In this document: piece by piece, positions 53,876-61,795 of the stretch | Position numbering within the stretch: the first letter of the stretch is position 1 | Layout of the letters: each line of letters opens with the position of its first letter | Origin: Clostridiales bacterium | Lineage (GTDB): Bacteria; Bacillota; Clostridia; Christensenellales; Aristaeellaceae | Assembly (NCBI GenBank): GCA_012837525.1 | Contig: DUQZ01000013.1 | Location: 43,570 to 107,569 of the forward strand | Reading direction: 5' to 3' | DNA: 64,000 bases | Made by a program: the position numbers and the translations under genes | The notes under the pieces: generated by a model | Database searches by the model: none | The model's input: only the letters and a program-made list of their open reading frames with translations | What the model was told of the DNA's origin: nothing

Positions 53876-54943
53876 ATGAGAATCGGCATCCTGACCAGCG
53901 GCGGCGACTGCCCGGGGCTGAACGCGGCCATCCGCGGCGTCGCGCGCGCGGCCTACCAGACCCTGGACGCGGAGATTGTCGGCATCCGTGCCGGCTACCG
54001 CGGATTGATTGAAGGCGATTACCAGGTGATGCAGCAGTCCCAGTTCTCCGGCATCCTCACCATGGGCGGCACCATCCTGGGCACCTCCAGGACACCGTTT
54101 CGCAACATGCGCCTGGTGGAGGAGGACAATGTGGACAAGGTCCACGCCATGAAAATGAACTACCGGGCCATGCGGCTGGACTGCCTGGTTACCCTGGGCG
54201 GCAACGGGACGCACAAGACGGCCAATTTGCTCTCCCAGGAAGGCCTCAACGTCATTGGCCTGCCCAAGACCATTGACAACGACATCTATGGCACCGACTT
54301 TACCTTTGGCTTCCACACCGCGGTGGACATTGCTACCGACGTAATTGACCGCATCCACACCACTGCCGCCAGCCACAACCGCGTGATGGTGGTGGAGATC
54401 ATGGGCAACAAAGCCGGCTGGCTCACCCTGTATTCGGGCATCGCCGGCGGTGCTGATGTCATCCTGATTCCCGAAATCGCCTACGACATCAACAAGGTGG
54501 CACAGGTGGTAGAGGAGCGTGCCAAAAACAAGAAGTACTTCACCATCATCGCGGCCGCGGAAGGCGCCCTGTCGGTGGAGGAAACCCAGATGAAGCGCAA
54601 GGAGCGCGAAGCCCTGTGGGAGCAGGATCCCTTAAAAAGCGTGGCCCAGCGGATTGCTGCGCAGCTGACCAAGATCACCAACGCCGAGTGCCGCGCCGTC
54701 ATCCCCGGGCACATGCAGCGCGGCGGCAGCCCCTGCGCCTATGACCGCGTGCTGTCCACCGAGTTTGGCGTGCGCGCGGCCCAGTTGATCAAGGAAGGCC
54801 GCTTTGGCCTGACGGTCGCCTTAAAAGATGGCAGGATTGGCGAAAACCGGCTGGAGGACGTGGCCGGCGTGCCCAAGCCCGTGGATCCGCAGGACCAGAC
54901 GGTCATCTCCGCGCGGGATATCAACATCTCCTTTGGTGACTGA
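53876..54943 (+). CDS. pfkA: 6-phosphofructokinase, atypical donor-site residues
   Basis: 355 residues. It phosphorylates fructose 6-phosphate to the 1,6-bisphosphate. GILTSGGDCPGLNAAIRG starts the protein. The donor loop reads LGGNGTHKTA where E. coli PfkA has GGDGS, and the catalytic segment reads PKTIDNDIYG, with Lys in place of the Gly seen in standard ATP enzymes. Sugar-binding MGNKAGWL and PGHMQRGGSPCAYDR are kept. Gly after Asn argues for ATP, while Lys-Thr-Ile-Asp is common in pyrophosphate and related forms, so donor use is uncertain. AAAGGAGG precedes the ATG. Confidence 0.9.
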   Translation: MRIGILTSGGDCPGLNAAIRGVARAAYQTLDAEIVGIRAGYRGLIEGDYQVMQQSQFSGILTMGGTILGTSRTPFRNMRLVEEDNVDKVHAMKMNYRAMRLDCLVTLGGNGTHKTANLLSQEGLNVIGLPKTIDNDIYGTDFTFGFHTAVDIATDVIDRIHTTAASHNRVMVVEIMGNKAGWLTLYSGIAGGADVILIPEIAYDINKVAQVVEERAKNKKYFTIIAAAEGALSVEETQMKRKEREALWEQDPLKSVAQRIAAQLTKITNAECRAVIPGHMQRGGSPCAYDRVLSTEFGVRAAQLIKEGRFGLTVALKDGRIGENRLEDVAGVPKPVDPQDQTVISARDINISFGD

Positions 54944-54957
54944 CACACATAGTTTAC

Positions 54958-54987
54958 AAAAAGGCTTCCGGTATGGAGGCCTTTTTT
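54958..54987 (+). terminator. Terminator after pfkA
   Basis: AAAAAGGC-TCC pairs with GGA-GCCTTTTT across GGTAT, with one wobble, and runs into T6, 14 bp after the stop. Confidence 0.85.
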
Positions 54988-55064
54988 AGTATATAATGGG
55001 ATGCATGATATGCGCTGTTTGAGGCGTTATATCGGCAGGACCGTAAAACAAAGGAGACCGCCTT

Positions 55065-55577
55065 ATGTGGATATGTAACCGCTGCCAAACCAGCAACAAG
55101 GATGGATACGCCCAGTGCGTGCAATGCTCCGCGCCCCGCAACGCGCGGCGCTTTGGGGCGGGCACGCCTGTCACCGCGCCCAGCGTGCACCAGGCAGCCG
55201 CGCCCCCGCGGCGCATGCAGCAGCCCGAAGTGGAGGAGCAGGCTCCCACATCTGCCCCGCCCCCGCCGCCGCGGCGGCACACCATCCCCGCGCCGCAGCC
55301 AGCCCCTGGCCGCGCAGCCGGCGGCTTTGTGCGCGTGATTGGCATCCTGCTGGCTGTCTTGCTGCCGCTACTTTTGATCGCGCTGGCGGTGTTCCAGTAT
55401 GATACGGTCAGCCCGGTGGTGCTGGGCCTGTTCTTCAAGACGCCTGCCACCCTCTCCCCCATCATCAGCTACGTCATTTACGGGCTGCTGGCGCTGATTG
55501 CCGCGCTTATCACCCTGGTGCCCGGGCTGTCCCTGTGGGCCCTGGGTCACTTGGCGCGGGGTATTCGGAGACGATAA
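55065..55577 (+). CDS. RanBP2-type zinc-finger membrane protein
   Basis: 170 residues. Residues 1-26 match the RanBP2 zinc finger (W-x-C-x2-C-x3-N-x6-C-x2-C). A Pro/Ala-rich linker (about 30-85) follows, then two membrane helices (about 90-110 and 128-155), ending in a basic GIRRR. RanBP2 fingers bind ubiquitin or RNA in eukaryotes; bacterial versions are uncharacterised. The start has AAGGAGACC before the ATG. A TATAAT-like -10 lies at 54992-54997 but without a good -35. Compare the zinc-ribbon membrane protein at 34191. Confidence 0.65.
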   Translation: MWICNRCQTSNKDGYAQCVQCSAPRNARRFGAGTPVTAPSVHQAAAPPRRMQQPEVEEQAPTSAPPPPPRRHTIPAPQPAPGRAAGGFVRVIGILLAVLLPLLLIALAVFQYDTVSPVVLGLFFKTPATLSPIISYVIYGLLALIAALITLVPGLSLWALGHLARGIRRR

Positions 55578-55595
55578 AACGATTCTTTTACACAA

Positions 55596-55630
55596 AAGAC
55601 CAGGCCCAACGCGGGCCTGGTCTTGTTTTA
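55596..55630. terminator. Bidirectional terminator
   Basis: A perfect 12-bp stem AAGACCAGGCCC/GGGCCTGGTCTT (55596-55607 and 55613-55624), T-rich on the plus side, and A/T-rich for the convergent gene. Confidence 0.85.
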
Positions 55631-55642
55631 ATGGCTGATAGA

Positions 55643-57940
55643 TTACTTGCTTTCCTGATGAACCAGCCGCGCGGTTTCAGTCAATGCTTGCAGGAAGCCG
55701 TCCAGCTGTGTTTCGCCGGCCAGGTAGCGTTCCATCAAAGTGTCAATCTGCTCCTGCGCCGGGCCATTGTCCAGCAGTTGGGAGCGCTCAAAATAGCGGA
55801 TGCGCGGGGCATAAGCCCTGAAGTTCTCCAGGCCTTCCTTTTGTACCAGGTAGCGCAGGCGGTCCTGATCCTTCAGGTCCTGGTTGGCCAGGTCGATGCG
55901 GAACTGGTAAACGCGCAGCTCCTCTGTGGTGGCGGTGCCGCTTTCCTCCGCCTTCTTGAGCGCCTCGGTATAGGTGGCCAAGTCCTCCTTGGTCCGTTTG
56001 ACTGCTTCCTCGTAGTTGGGGTTGGGGTAGAGCTCGTTGGCATCCGGGCGCAGGGCGTACCAGGTCTGATAGCCTGCCTCGGGACTTAGAAAGACTTCCA
56101 TCAATTGCTGTGCCAGGGCCTGCTTTTTGGTGTTGGGGTTGATAACCATAACGGACATCTGCCCAACCTCAAAGGAGGGCTCATCCTCCTTGAAGGTGAG
56201 GGGCGGCAAATGGTCCTCCGTGATGCCAAAGATATTGGCCTTGTTGAAGAGGTTGCCGCCGCCCATGCCAAAGTGCACCAGGGAGGGCGCGTTGCGGCTG
56301 TCGCCGGAGGTTTCGCCCACAAACTCCTGCGGCCCCTGGCCGGCTGCGCGCTGCACCTCAAAGGCCTGCTTCAATTTGTCCAGGGTGTCCTTCAAAACGG
56401 GTGTGTTGAAGTCCAGCGCCGCCTCGCCCGTCTCGTACTGGCGGATATAGGCATGGATCACCTGGCGCAGGATTTGCTCCTCCTGCTTGTCAAAGAGGAA
56501 ATAGGCTTCCGGACTTTCGCTGGCTACCTTCTGGTTGAAGCGCAGCATGGCGTCAAACAGCTGCAGGTAGGTGGTGGGGTAGGGCTCCTCCCCCATGAAT
56601 TTTTGCCAATGCTCCCGCTGGATGTAGGAGGTCCTCACGCCAAAGGAGACGGGATAGCCGCCGTAGTGCCCTTCGCTGTTTTTAAGCGCTTCCCGAGCTG
56701 CGGGGTACATGGTGTCAATGCCCGCGATCAGCTGCGCGTTATCCAGCGGCGCGGCATAGCCCTTCTCTATCATGGCGCGCAGCGCGGCATCCAGCGGCAG
56801 AATAAACAGGTCGGTCTCCGTATCCCCGTTGCGGATCAGCTGCCCCGCGTCCGCGGCGCGGATATAGGTTCCATCCAAAAACAGTGCGGTGTCAGGCAGC
56901 TTCTGCCGGAACAGCTCCATGGTGCCCCGGCCGACATATTGGGCCTTGATGGAGAGGGAATTGCTCAGATCCACCGCCCGCCCGGTCTGCCTGATGGCCA
57001 ACTTGCCGCCAAAGAACACCCCATAGGCGCTGCCCGGCAACACAAAACCCTGCGCATGCCCCGGTATCATCATGTCAAAGGTCAACAGGGCGGTGAGGGT
57101 AAACTCCCCCTTCTGGTTTGACATAAACAGCTTGTTGGGGGTGGCGTAGTAGTAGCGGTCCAGGGTTTGATCATAGCCGATGGCGCCATAGGGGTTGACC
57201 GCGCCATCCGGCACGACTTCTGGCATCACCATGGGCAGGGGTGTCACCTCGCCGCTTGCCAAGTCCACCTCCGCCAGCTGCCAGACCATTTTGCCGGACT
57301 GGCTGACAAAGCGCTGCAGCAGGAGTTTGCCCGGCAGATAGGGCACAGCGTCCGCCGCGTTTTCAAGCGGCAGGTGACGTGTCTGTCCGGTTGCAAGGTC
57401 GCTGATGAGCAGGGTGATGGTCTCCATTTCCACCGCGTGGTTATAGTCCGTCAGTTTAACAATGAACTGCCCTTCGTATCCAAAGCCAGCGCCATACACC
57501 CGCAGGTTGCTGTGTTCAAAGTACAGCTTGTTGTCAATCTTCTTGTCCGTCCAGTGAACGCCGCCCTCATCCACCGTGCCGATATAGCCGGTGTAGTAAT
57601 TGATGGCGTGCAGCTTGCCCTCCCAGGCAAACAGGCTGCTGACAACCTGGTGCAGCTGCTGCTTTAATTCATCCGGGTAGTCCTCATAGGTGCTCTCCCA
57701 GGGGACGTTTTGCGGGCTGGGCGGCAGATTGCAGTATTGCACAGGCTCGCTGTCCTGCGCGCGGGCTGCAATCACCTGCATGGTGCCGTCCCGGTCGGTC
57801 TTGAGGGCGTAGAAGGTGTCGTCCAAGTACACCAGATTGTAGCTTCCTTCAAAGGGAACCGCCCTGTCCTCCGCCAGCGCCGCGGGCATGGCCAGCAGCA
57901 GCGCCAGGCAGAAGGCAAATAATACGTACCGTTTTTTCAC
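55643..57940 (-). CDS. Secreted propeller plus solute-binding-like fusion protein
   Basis: 765 residues with a signal peptide (VLFAFCLALLLAMPAALAED). Residues about 25-340 have repeated beta-propeller-like strands (VYLDDTFYALKTD, FAWEGKLHAINYYTG, YYYATPNKLFM). From about 345 the sequence resembles a family 1 solute-binding protein (ALFLDGTYIRAADAGQLI, GGYPVSFGVRTSY, FGMGGGNLFNKANIFGITED). The last ~120 residues form a charged helical module ending YLAGETQLDGFLQAL, shared with the protein at 15270-16658. It starts with GTG after GGAGGAAAAATC. It lies downstream of an ECF sigma/membrane protein pair with no transporter genes. Confidence 0.7.
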   Translation of the reverse strand: MKKRYVLFAFCLALLLAMPAALAEDRAVPFEGSYNLVYLDDTFYALKTDRDGTMQVIAARAQDSEPVQYCNLPPSPQNVPWESTYEDYPDELKQQLHQVVSSLFAWEGKLHAINYYTGYIGTVDEGGVHWTDKKIDNKLYFEHSNLRVYGAGFGYEGQFIVKLTDYNHAVEMETITLLISDLATGQTRHLPLENAADAVPYLPGKLLLQRFVSQSGKMVWQLAEVDLASGEVTPLPMVMPEVVPDGAVNPYGAIGYDQTLDRYYYATPNKLFMSNQKGEFTLTALLTFDMMIPGHAQGFVLPGSAYGVFFGGKLAIRQTGRAVDLSNSLSIKAQYVGRGTMELFRQKLPDTALFLDGTYIRAADAGQLIRNGDTETDLFILPLDAALRAMIEKGYAAPLDNAQLIAGIDTMYPAAREALKNSEGHYGGYPVSFGVRTSYIQREHWQKFMGEEPYPTTYLQLFDAMLRFNQKVASESPEAYFLFDKQEEQILRQVIHAYIRQYETGEAALDFNTPVLKDTLDKLKQAFEVQRAAGQGPQEFVGETSGDSRNAPSLVHFGMGGGNLFNKANIFGITEDHLPPLTFKEDEPSFEVGQMSVMVINPNTKKQALAQQLMEVFLSPEAGYQTWYALRPDANELYPNPNYEEAVKRTKEDLATYTEALKKAEESGTATTEELRVYQFRIDLANQDLKDQDRLRYLVQKEGLENFRAYAPRIRYFERSQLLDNGPAQEQIDTLMERYLAGETQLDGFLQALTETARLVHQESK

Positions 57941-58085
57941 GATTTTTCCTCCAAAAACTTTGTTTTATTTCATCACCAAACACAGCCTGGCTGCATGCAA
58001 GCCGCCGTGCGGGTGTGAAAACCAAATGTGGGGTTGTATCAGGATTTATTCAAAGCACATGAGCAAAGGTGCTCCGCGCGGAAGG

Positions 58086-59948
58086 CTAACCGTTTCCTGC
58101 GGCAGCGGGCTCATATTTTACGATGATCAGTTCGCCGTTTTGCGCGCTGAGGTCGACTATATAGATGCCCTCCCGGTGATGGAGCCGGAAGGACCAGACC
58201 GGCATGTCGGGGCTGGCCTGGGCATAGGTGGCGTAGCGCAGGAAATAGGCGTACACGGGGTTCAGCTCCTTAATGACCTCTTCTGAGAGCTGCAATTCCT
58301 CCCGCAGGGCGCTGAAGGCCAGGGCGCGGGCTGCTTCCTCTGTCAGATCATCCGGGCCGGGCAAATCGTGCGGGTAGCGCTCCTTGGAAAAGCCGCTGTC
58401 ACGGTAGAGTTTGTCATAGGCTGCCTGGTCCGGTACGGCCATGTCATACCAGTCGCCAGGGCCGTATTTGCGCAGGATGGGCTCCACCGCGTCCATCAGC
58501 GCCTTGAAATAGGGCAGCACGCTGGCGTCATAGGCCTTGGCCTGGCCCCAGGTTTCTTTGGTAAAACGACCGGTTTCCACGCCGTCCAGGCTCCAGGAAA
58601 CCTTGGTGGGCTCCCCGGTTTTGGCCTGCATCACCACGGTGTACTCCCCAATGGGCGGCTTTTCGCTCCCCCCCCAGCGCAGCACCTGGCGCCCAACATA
58701 GACAACCTGCCAGACCACCTGGTTCTCCTGCTTGAGCAGGCTTGCGGAATGATCAAAGAGGGTGAGCATATCCGGGGTGAGCCCGTACCGCTCCCGCAGC
58801 GCGTCCTGCGCCAATCGCACTGCTTCCTTTTCATCCAGCATGCCGGGTCCTGGGATGATGTAGCTGGTGTCCTTGAGCAAATCCACCAATCCGGCCTTCA
58901 CCATGCGCTGCGCCAGCCTTCCCTTGTCCGCGGCGCAGAGTAACTCAAAGGCGCCGCTGTCCATATACTCCGTCACAGCTTGGCGGTAGGCCGTCAAATC
59001 CCCCGCCGGCAAGCTGCGCTTTGCCGTATCGGCCAGGTACCAGCTGGTCTTTTCAAAGGTGCCCGAAGGCGACTGAAGGGTGACTGAAAAGATCTCCACG
59101 CCGGGCAAATAGTAGTCATCGCGCGCCGCCGCGTTGCGGAACTGGATGTGATAGCGCCTGATGTGGTCCTCCAGGCTTTCCTGGAACACCAGGCTTGGAG
59201 TGAAGGCCTCAAAATAATCTTCGGATAGACCATAGGTAGTCATCAGATACTCTTTGGCCAACTGTCTGGCCGCCTCGGGCTGGATGTCGTCCTGATCCGG
59301 CACGATGTCCTTGTAGGAGGAGGTCTCGCCATAGGCCAGCTGCATCTGCCGCAGCAGGCCAAAGACCTCCGCGCGCTGCGCCAGGGTCCATTGGGACACA
59401 TTCTCCCAGTCAAACTGGGCAGCCTTGCCGTAGTAGGCGTTCTTGAGCTTCAAATAGGTGTTCATTTGCTTGGGGCCCCAGATCGGGTCCTCCAGGCTGC
59501 CGCTTTCATACTGCTTCGGATCCGCCCCGTCCAGGGACCAGGTGGCCTCGGCCTTGCCATCCTTCTTTAACAGCACCTGGTACTCTCCGCTTTTTTTAGG
59601 CGTCATGTGCGGCGTATAGGTAAAGAGGGTGCTGTCACCCTGCTGTTTCTCGCGCACCCAGAACAGGCCGATGGTCTCCTGCTCAAAGCTGTATGTTTGC
59701 ATCAGCGCGGTATCCGCCGCCTTGCGCGCGGAATAGCCCGCCGTGTAGCGAAGGCTCAGCGCCAGCGCCGTGCCAAGTAACAAGGTCAGCAGGATGGCCA
59801 GCGCGATGGCCAGGCGGAAACGCCGGCGGGTGGCAGGCATGCGCGGCGTATCCTGCGCACGCAGGGCCTCAAACACCTGCTGCTCCCCCTCAAAGGTCAT
59901 CCCTGAAAGGCGGCGGTTCACAATGGTGTCAAAGGGTTCATTCTTCAT
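58086..59948 (-). CDS. Membrane protein paired with an ECF sigma factor, candidate anti-sigma/sensor
   Basis: 620 residues. A cytoplasmic N-terminus of about 45 residues (FDTIVNRRLSGMTFEG...) precedes one membrane helix (about 45-67: RLAIALAILLTLLLGTALALSL). About 550 residues lie outside, with repeated helix-strand blocks (EAARQLAKEYL, EAVRLAQDALRERYGL, EAARALAFSALREELQL) that look like degenerate PepSY units and matching WSLDG elements. It overlaps the sigma gene by 11 bp. A short cytoplasmic segment, one helix and a large outer domain is the architecture of transmembrane anti-sigma factors, but no zinc-type anti-sigma motif is visible. Confidence 0.65.
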   Translation of the reverse strand: MKNEPFDTIVNRRLSGMTFEGEQQVFEALRAQDTPRMPATRRRFRLAIALAILLTLLLGTALALSLRYTAGYSARKAADTALMQTYSFEQETIGLFWVREKQQGDSTLFTYTPHMTPKKSGEYQVLLKKDGKAEATWSLDGADPKQYESGSLEDPIWGPKQMNTYLKLKNAYYGKAAQFDWENVSQWTLAQRAEVFGLLRQMQLAYGETSSYKDIVPDQDDIQPEAARQLAKEYLMTTYGLSEDYFEAFTPSLVFQESLEDHIRRYHIQFRNAAARDDYYLPGVEIFSVTLQSPSGTFEKTSWYLADTAKRSLPAGDLTAYRQAVTEYMDSGAFELLCAADKGRLAQRMVKAGLVDLLKDTSYIIPGPGMLDEKEAVRLAQDALRERYGLTPDMLTLFDHSASLLKQENQVVWQVVYVGRQVLRWGGSEKPPIGEYTVVMQAKTGEPTKVSWSLDGVETGRFTKETWGQAKAYDASVLPYFKALMDAVEPILRKYGPGDWYDMAVPDQAAYDKLYRDSGFSKERYPHDLPGPDDLTEEAARALAFSALREELQLSEEVIKELNPVYAYFLRYATYAQASPDMPVWSFRLHHREGIYIVDLSAQNGELIIVKYEPAAAGNG

Positions 59949-60450
59949 TGAAGTACCATCCTTTCAGCTTGGTTTTGAGCAGGTCGCGGGCGCGGGTGAG
60001 CCGGGTGGAGGTGGTGGAGACGCTGAGGTTCAAGGCCTCACCCACCTCCTTTAAGGACAGGTTTTGGTAATACCTTAGCAGCACAGGCTCCTTGTACTTG
60101 CGGGGCAGGGCCATGACGGCTTTCATCACGGTGTCATCATGAACCGTTGGTTCATCCTTCTCAGACGGGATGCGCTCAAGCGCGGTGTTCAAATCCACCA
60201 GCTTGTACCAGGCCGCGCGGCGGAAATCCCGGCAGGTGTTGATGGCGATGCGGGAGATCCAGGTCTTCTCGCTGGATTCGCCCCGAAAGTCCGGCAGCGC
60301 GCGGTAGACCTTGAGAAAGGTTTCAGACACCGCGTCCTCGGCCGTATCCTCATCCTTGAGGTACAGGAAACACAGGCGTTTCAAATACGCGCCATGCTCC
60401 TGCATCAAGCGCCGCAGTTCCGCTTCCATCACCTGGCCTGATCGCTCCAC
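59938..60450 (-). CDS. ECF-family RNA polymerase sigma factor
   Basis: 170 residues. Sigma-2 (about 8-75: LKRLCFLYLKDEDTAEDAVSETFLKVYRAL, KTWISRIAINTCRDFRR) and sigma-4 (about 110-165: PVLLRYYQNLSLKEVGEALNLSVSTTSTRLTRARDLL). The start is chosen at GTG 60450 because AGGAGG lies five bases upstream. The frame is open to ATG 60501 and TTG 60531, but neither has a ribosome-binding site. It overlaps the 620-residue membrane protein gene. A weak ECF-like promoter (TGAATA at 60500-60495, CGTCTA at 60477-60472) may drive it. Confidence 0.88.
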   Translation of the reverse strand: MERSGQVMEAELRRLMQEHGAYLKRLCFLYLKDEDTAEDAVSETFLKVYRALPDFRGESSEKTWISRIAINTCRDFRRAAWYKLVDLNTALERIPSEKDEPTVHDDTVMKAVMALPRKYKEPVLLRYYQNLSLKEVGEALNLSVSTTSTRLTRARDLLKTKLKGWYFNEE

Positions 60451-60528
60451 CTGCTCCTCCTGTTCACCCCTTAGACGCAGGTAACCGTCTATATTATTCA
60501 TTTTACAAAAATCTTTTATTTTTCCAAA

Positions 60529-60556
60529 CAAAAAACCGCGGCGTGTGCCGCGGTCT
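60529..60556 (-). terminator. Terminator of the ireB-ruvX-DUF1292 operon
   Basis: Minus-strand ACCGCGGC/GCCGCGGT stem (60554-60547 and 60542-60535) with ACAC loop and a T-rich tail, 20 bp after the DUF1292 stop. Confidence 0.85.
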
Positions 60557-60573
60557 TGGTGAATCCGAAAGGT

Positions 60574-60909
60574 TTATTTGTCTTCCTCAAACAGCTCGCT
60601 GTCCTCTTCCTCGGCCAGCTCGTCCATGAACAACTCGAACACTTCCTGCTCGATCTCCTCGTTGTCGCAGCTGACGTAGGTGTCCTCGCCGTTTTCGTCG
60701 GGTTGGATGCGCAGGATGACGACCTCGCCTTCCTCCTCGTTCTCCTCCTCCTGGGGGGCGAGCAGGATGACATAGCGGTTGTCCTCGTATTCAATGGTGG
60801 TCAGGTACTCAAACTCGGTGGTTTCGCCGTCCTCGTCGGTCAACTCCACGATGTTGGTCTCCCATTCCTCTTCCAGCATGTCCTCGTGTTCGTGTTTGTC
60901 ATTTGCCAT
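60574..60909 (-). CDS. DUF1292 family acidic protein (YrzB-like)
   Basis: 111 residues, strongly acidic (many Glu/Asp). The DUF1292 core is TNIVELTDEDGETTEFEYL, the repeated YEDNRYVILLAPQ and VVILRIQ, and the acidic end. It is the usual third gene after ireB and ruvX in Bacillota; function unknown. AGGAGGACCAT precedes the ATG. Confidence 0.9.
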   Translation of the reverse strand: MANDKHEHEDMLEEEWETNIVELTDEDGETTEFEYLTTIEYEDNRYVILLAPQEEENEEEGEVVILRIQPDENGEDTYVSCDNEEIEQEVFELFMDELAEEEDSELFEEDK

Positions 60910-60965
60910 GATATGGTCCTCCTGTTAAAAATAGACGGCCTTGCGTCCTGGGAACATCCTCGGTA

Positions 60966-61382
60966 TTAGTTTACCCGGTTTTCATCCAGCCAGGTTTGCA
61001 AAATGATGGCGGCTGCCTCCTGATCCACCAGGGCTTTGGCCTCCGCGATGCTTTTGCCGCGGGCCCTCAGGCGTTCCTCCGCTTCAAAGCTGCTGAGGCG
61101 CTCATCCTGCAGGATCACTGAAACGCCCTGGCCTTTTAAGACCTCACAAAAACCCAGCACTTCCTGCGCCTGGCCGCCCAGTTCGCCTTCCATGGTATAG
61201 GGCAGGCCCAGCACGATGGCATCGGCCTGCACATCCCGCATGAACTGCACAACAGCGCGGGCGGTGGGCCCCCAGCCGCTGTGGCGGATGACGCCATGCG
61301 GGCGCGCAAACTGGCCGGACTCATCACTCACCGCGACGCCAATGCGCGCGTTGCCGTAGTCCAGCCCTACATAGCGGCTCAA
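60966..61382 (-). CDS. ruvX: Holliday-junction-resolvase-like RuvX/YqgF
   Basis: 138 residues with RNase-H-fold signatures: [16 protein letters not shown] (active Asp at residue 8), [26 protein letters not shown] and the final [14 protein letters not shown]. The family processes 16S rRNA precursor ends or branched DNA. It starts with TTG, overlapping the ireB stop (TTGA). Confidence 0.93.
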   Translation of the reverse strand: MSRYVGLDYGNARIGVAVSDESGQFARPHGVIRHSGWGPTARAVVQFMRDVQADAIVLGLPYTMEGELGGQAQEVLGFCEVLKGQGVSVILQDERLSSFEAEERLRARGKSIAEAKALVDQEAAAIILQTWLDENRVN

Positions 61383-61645
61383 TACTGGACAGGATCCACC
61401 CGGAAGTAGGAGCGCACCAACTCCTCCAGAATTTCGTCCCGCTCCAGGCGGCAGATCATGCTGCGGGCGTTGTCGTGGCTGGTGATGTAGGTGGGGTCAC
61501 CCGTCAAAACAAAGCCGGTTAATTGCGCGACCGGATCATAGCCCTTGGCGGTCAAGGCCGCAAAGACATGCTGCAGGATGCTGGCCGCGGCGCGGTTGTC
61601 ATCCCGGATGGGGGTTAGTTTGGTGGTGCCAAAATTTTGCGTCAT
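61379..61645 (-). CDS. ireB: IreB family regulatory phosphoprotein
   Basis: 88 residues. IreB (UPF0297/YrzL) pattern: [67 protein letters not shown] is spread through the protein, with the RxxD and [13 protein letters not shown] hallmarks. In enterococci it is phosphorylated by the IreK kinase and limits cephalosporin resistance. ATG 61645 follows AAGGAGGGCTGC; a longer in-frame extension is rejected. Confidence 0.93.
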   Translation of the reverse strand: MTQNFGTTKLTPIRDDNRAAASILQHVFAALTAKGYDPVAQLTGFVLTGDPTYITSHDNARSMICRLERDEILEELVRSYFRVDPVQY

Positions 61646-61664
61646 AAGCAGCCCTCCTTGCTTT

Positions 61665-61692
61665 ATTATACAACAACCGGTCAAAACATCAA
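61665..61692 (-). promoter_or_regulatory. Promoter of the ireB operon
   Basis: Minus strand: TTGATG (61692-61687), 16 nt, perfect TATAAT (61670-61665), 19 bp before the start. Confidence 0.65.
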
Positions 61693-61757
61693 GATAAACC
61701 AACAACTTCCCACATCGAATTTACCCGGTTTTTGCAAGCTCACGACATCGCAAAGAA

Positions 61758-61766
61758 TGGTATACT
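61758..61766 (+). promoter_or_regulatory. Extended -10 promoter of alaX
   Basis: TGGTATACT (61758-61766) is an extended -10 (TGnTATACT). No consensus -35 is visible at the proper distance. It is divergent from the ireB promoter. Confidence 0.45.
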
Positions 61767-61795
61767 GAAGGAAGTTGAATGAAGGAGTGCGGAAA

